Assembly: GCF_001949145.1 (NCBI RefSeq)
Contig: NW_019091557.1
Span: forward strand, 19,618 to 31,769
Length of the DNA stretch: 12,152 nucleotides
Reading direction: 5' to 3'
Source of the DNA: Acanthaster planci
Taxonomy: Eukaryota > Echinodermata > Asteroidea > Valvatida > Acanthasteridae
Below the pieces are notes generated by a model, which worked only from the letters and a program-made list of their open reading frames with translations, did not search any database and was not told where the DNA came from. Shown here piece after piece: positions 9,721 to 12,152 of this stretch; the first letter of the stretch is position 1; the number at the start of each line of letters is the position of its first letter. The position numbers were made by a program, and so were the translations under genes.

Positions 9721-9760
9721 TAGTCACCATAAAGGTAGGACCTGGTTTATTGATCTCAGG

Positions 9761-9776
9761 TCGCCTCGGCAGGCGA
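9761..9776. repeat. Short hairpin TCGCCT-CGGC-AGGCGA
   Basis: A perfect 6-bp stem with a 4-base loop. It lies downstream of the minus-strand promoter-like module and near three minus-strand AATAAA signals (9746-9751, 9847-9852, 9873-9878). Confidence 0.4.
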
Positions 9777-9926
9777 AAGCGTAGCCTTAACAGGAACTCA
9801 ACTAATAAGAACCCGCAGCTATGTTTCACACCTTGTACAAATACATTTTATTATTACGAAAAGATTCTCGCCTTTATTAGATCGCCCACCAAGATTCAAT
9901 GCTCGGGGTGGCTGTTAATGACGTGG

Positions 9927-9950
9927 ACTTACATTGCTGACCCAGCAATG
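9927..9950 (-). other. Hairpin and splice donor in a putative minus-strand leader
   Basis: CATTGCTG-ACC-CAGCAATG (9932-9950) is a perfect 8-bp inverted repeat with a 3-base loop. On the minus strand a consensus donor GTAAGT (plus-strand ACTTAC, 9927-9932) follows directly. Both sit roughly 25-50 bases past the start expected from the TATA box at 10004-10009, so they could belong to a short first exon or to the R region of an LTR-like element. Confidence 0.35.
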
Positions 9951-10003
9951 ACGAGGACTGACCTGTACTGACTGGAACTGCCTCTCCCGCTACCGCACGC
10001 TGG

Positions 10004-10086
10004 TTTATATAGCTGGTGCGCCGGTCCGCGAATTTTTTCCCAAACGACATCGCAATATAGTGTACTTTCGCGGCATCTGATTGGCC
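10004..10086 (-). promoter_or_regulatory. Minus-strand CCAAT/TATA promoter-like module
   Basis: On the minus strand GGCCAATCAG (10077-10086) is followed about 70 bases later by CTATATAAACC (TATAAA at 10004-10009), the usual spacing of a CCAAT and TATA promoter. A CRE-like TTACGTCA lies just beyond at 10099-10106. Transcription would run left, through a consensus donor at 9932 and toward the orphan DyP exon. It could be a host promoter or the U3 part of an unrecognised LTR. Confidence 0.4.
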
Positions 10087-10161
10087 CGTTCGCCAACATT
10101 ACGTCACATCCAGTACAACTTTTTTCACATGTGTCATCGCCACATTTTTCTTACAACTAAC

Positions 10162-10239
10162 ATGGAGGCGTTGACTTGTTGGCATGCGGCTCAGTTCGCA
10201 TCCATGCATACTGATCTTCAAAACTATCCCACACTATCG
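10162..10239 (+). CDS. Weak candidate first coding exon
   Basis: An ATG with A at -3 and G at +4 opens 26 codons (starting MEALTCWHAAQFASMHTDLQ) and stops exactly at a consensus donor TCG|GTAAGT, phase 0. It lies on the opposite side of the promoter-like region at 10004-10106, as expected of a divergent gene. I do not recognise the peptide and no following exon is visible before the retrotransposon, so it may be chance. Confidence 0.22.
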
Positions 10240-10603
10240 GTAAGTCATATGATTGTGACCATGCTGTAGTTTACAGAGTCGGCATTTGAACAGCATTGGG
10301 TGTTGAATTGAACCGTTGGGTATCACATGAAAGGAGAAAAATCAGCTTTCACAATGAGTGCACACGCAGTACCATGTGCACTCGCAATACGCATCGTGTG
10401 TGCAGCGCTGCCTCTGCACATTCCAACTTCAGAGTACCACTTTCTCTCAATTTACAGTTGTGAATTTTTAAAATTGGTCATAATCTTGAGAGAGCATCGC
10501 CAAAGGTGAATGTAACGCTTTCTGCAGTCCCGTCTGCCAGGATCGACGTACGCTTTCACTGAGGCTGGGTCATTGACACTTCCCACACTGCCACCTTGTG
10601 GAA
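10240..10603. other. Spacer before the retrotransposon
   Basis: No supported gene. A 60-codon open frame at 10327-10509 has no recognisable features. The five bases next to the LTR (10599-10603, TGGAA) would be the target-site duplication; the other copy would lie beyond the right edge. Confidence 0.45.
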
Positions 10604-11216
10604 TGTAACTAGGTTTAATCTGGAATTAACCAAATCAAAGCAAAACATGTGGTATCAGGTTGTGAAATTACACGTCACACGAAAAGGTGGTAATTGATCA
10701 GGCTCTAATAAGATAAATCACAATACATGTACATGTACATTAAAAACACGTAGTTACATAATACCATTGGAGGACATATCAACCTAAGTACATGTAGTTT
10801 GCAATAGATAGAAAACCGAGGGCTGAATGTTTTCGTGAAATGTACATGTACGCAGCCAAAACTTACGACTTTGCTGAGCACAGGCTAACAAACACAATGT
10901 ACTGGCAGAACTAGCAGAAATACGTCAAAACAGGGTTTTCCAATATCTATTCATCCAATAAATCTTCAAACTTTGTAACTTCAGTAGCTTTCTCCAACGT
11001 GAGATTATCCGCCAACAATACACGCGTAAGTATGGTCCCCAAATCTTTGTTACCTGAGCCCTATCACATTATACAGTAATTATCTGTACATGTAACCAGG
11101 TATCCGACTGAAACAACGTCGGTGTAGCGATAACTACTGCCCTACATACAAATATCACCGGTGGGCCAGAGTAAAATGCACTGCCTGAATATACCTAAAG
11201 GAAAGCCTGTGTTACA
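10604..11216 (-). repeat. 3' LTR of the BEL/Pao element (613 bp)
   Basis: Read on the minus strand it begins TGTAACACAGG directly after the polypurine tract and ends CCTAGTTACA, so the termini TGTAAC...GTTACA are a perfect 6-bp inverted repeat in the TG...CA class. A possible ATTAAA polyA signal lies near its end (10612-10617), and a TATAAT-like stretch at about 11069-11076. Several TACATGTAC motifs occur inside (10724-10740, 10789-10796, 10841-10851, 11084-11092). The boundaries are inferred from the termini and tract; the second LTR is not in the window to confirm them. Confidence 0.72.
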
Positions 11217-11229
11217 TTCCGGCCCCTAA
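11217..11229 (-). other. Polypurine tract of the BEL/Pao element
   Basis: Minus-strand TTAGGGGCCGGAA abuts the LTR start TGTAAC. This purine-rich stretch next to the 3' LTR is where plus-strand DNA synthesis is primed in LTR retrotransposons. Confidence 0.65.
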
Positions 11230-11323
11230 ATGTAAGAGTAATAAACGAACATTTACAATAACAATCTTGTAACCAGGCTTACAGTAAACCTTAAACACTA
11301 CTTTAAATATTAACACAAGAAAT

Positions 11324-11343
11324 AGTCGCCATAAAGGGCGACT
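11324..11343. repeat. Hairpin after the pol stop
   Basis: AGTCGCC-ATAAAG-GGCGACT, a perfect 7-bp stem with a 6-base loop, lies 25 bases past the pol stop (minus strand) and before the polypurine tract. It could structure the 3' end of the retrotransposon RNA; a role is not known. Confidence 0.45.
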
Positions 11344-11368
11344 GGCTTAAACTGGTAGAACTGGATGC

Positions 11369-12152
11369 TTAGCCCTCGACACCTTCCAGCAGGCACAACT
11401 TAGTGATGGGCCTGATGAGGCTTCCAGAGGCTGTACGGACTTCTGCACTCCGCACAAGTCCATCTTGTCCGGGAAGCGTCTTCAGTATCCTAGCCAGAGG
11501 CCAACGACTCCTGGGTAAGTAGTCATCCCTCACCAACACCAGGTCACCAGCCTTAAAGTTGGGTCGCGTCTCAATCCATCGTTGTCGACGTTGGAGCGTT
11601 GGGAGATACTCAGCAGTCCAGCGCCTCCAAAACTGCTCGACTAGAAACTGCACGTGTTTCCATCGTCTCCCGTACTGGTCAGTCTTGGCGTCACGGAGCG
11701 GCACCGGGTGACCGTATCCAAGTTTCAACAGGTGATTGGGTGTGAGTGGCTCAAGGTCCTTGGGGTCATCCGAGATGGCTGTGATGGGTCTATCGTTGAC
11801 GATAGATTCTACCTCGCAAAACAAAGTGTCGAGTCTCTCGTCGTCAAGCACCTGGTTATACAGAAGTGAATTCAGAACTTTGCGACAGGTGCGAATTTGG
11901 CGCTCCCATACCCCGCCCATGTGGGATGCCCCTAGGGGGTTGAACTGCCATTCAACTTTTCGGTCAAGGAAAAAGCCCTCTATCTGCTTGCTCCTTCCAA
12001 TGCGCTCAATAGCTGACTTCAGCTCCCTCTCTCCACCAATGAAATTCGTCCCATTGTCAGAGTAAATCTTCTTCGGGGTTCCCCTCCTGGCCACAAATCT
12101 GAGGAAGGCGTTAAGGAAAGCATCGGTGTCAAAAGAGTGCAACTTCTCCAGA
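11369..12152 (-). CDS. pol: BEL/Pao Pol, integrase C-terminal part (partial)
   Basis: An uninterrupted frame entering from the right edge and ending at TAA (11369-11371), about 260 residues of a much larger polyprotein. It shows the integrase core: TDAFLNAFLRFVARRGTPK, then the second catalytic Asp in YSDNGTNF and, about 50 residues on, the catalytic Glu in SHMGGVWERQIR. VESIVNDRPIT, LTPNHLL and a C-terminal part with WRRWTAEYLPTLQRRQRW, F.AGDLVLVRDD and SRWPLARI are typical of BEL/Pao elements (Pao-type C-terminal domain). The first catalytic Asp lies outside the window. Integrase inserts the element's cDNA into host DNA. No frameshift or premature stop is seen, so the visible part looks potentially functional. 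Confidence 0.93.
   Translation of the reverse strand, partial: LEKLHSFDTDAFLNAFLRFVARRGTPKKIYSDNGTNFIGGERELKSAIERIGRSKQIEGFFLDRKVEWQFNPLGASHMGGVWERQIRTCRKVLNSLLYNQVLDDERLDTLFCEVESIVNDRPITAISDDPKDLEPLTPNHLLKLGYGHPVPLRDAKTDQYGRRWKHVQFLVEQFWRRWTAEYLPTLQRRQRWIETRPNFKAGDLVLVRDDYLPRSRWPLARILKTLPGQDGLVRSAEVRTASGSLIRPITKLCLLEGVEG

Larger units (their letters stand above)
10604..12152 (-). mobile_element. BEL/Pao LTR retrotransposon, 3' end
   Basis: Minus-strand order is the end of pol (integrase), stop, short untranslated stretch, polypurine tract, 3' LTR. The remainder (gag, protease, reverse transcriptase, RNase H, 5' LTR) must lie beyond the right edge. The open integrase frame and clean LTR ends suggest a fairly recent insertion. 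Confidence 0.85.

Noticed and set aside
9529-9723. Plus-strand open frame in the GC-rich block, resembling a retroelement protein tail
   Set aside because: No identifiable gag or pol motif, overlaps other open frames in the same GC-rich DNA, and no polypurine tract follows it.
9602-9829. 75-codon minus-strand open frame
   Set aside because: Low-complexity proline-rich translation of GC-rich DNA with no domain.
1-12152. tRNA, rRNA or CRISPR features
   Set aside because: None seen by eye; short repeats present are dispersed palindromes, not regularly spaced arrays.

Overview
The window looks like nuclear DNA of an animal, most likely a marine invertebrate (lancelet, echinoderm, hemichordate or lophotrochozoan; the sequence does not decide which). 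The evidence is a gene split by GT-AG introns, AT-rich intergenic DNA scattered with TACATGTA/ACATGTAC motifs, and the 3' end of a BEL/Pao LTR retrotransposon.

Layout. 1-1941: AT-rich, no gene I can support. 1942-2442: 5' region of the main gene, with several competing first-exon signals. 2443-6685 (+): a complete six-exon gene for a dye-decolorizing (DyP-type) heme peroxidase. The exons join in frame (496, 62, 176, 194, 186 and 602 nt; intron phases 1, 0, 2, 1, 1) to give 571 residues with the GxxDG distal aspartate, the proximal heme histidine and the distal arginine all present. A polyA signal lies 9 nt past the stop. 6701-9281: AT-rich intergenic DNA.

9282-9510 (-): an isolated inverted copy of DyP exon 2 (55 of 62 bases identical, splice sites and frame intact) with recognisable pieces of the neighbouring intron. 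About 9511-10110: a GC-richer block with short inverted repeats and, on the minus strand, a CCAAT/TATA promoter-like module with a splice donor downstream, pointing toward the orphan exon. 10162-10239 (+): a weak candidate first coding exon. 10604-12152 (-): 3' end of a BEL/Pao element, comprising a 613-bp LTR with TGTAAC...GTTACA ends, a polypurine tract, and an intact integrase C-terminal reading frame that runs off the right edge.

The two points of most interest are the spliced, catalytically complete DyP peroxidase in an apparently animal genome, and the inverted orphan copy of one of its exons about 5.7 kb away next to a promoter-like module. Animals are not a classical source of this family, so lateral acquisition or patchy retention should be tested.
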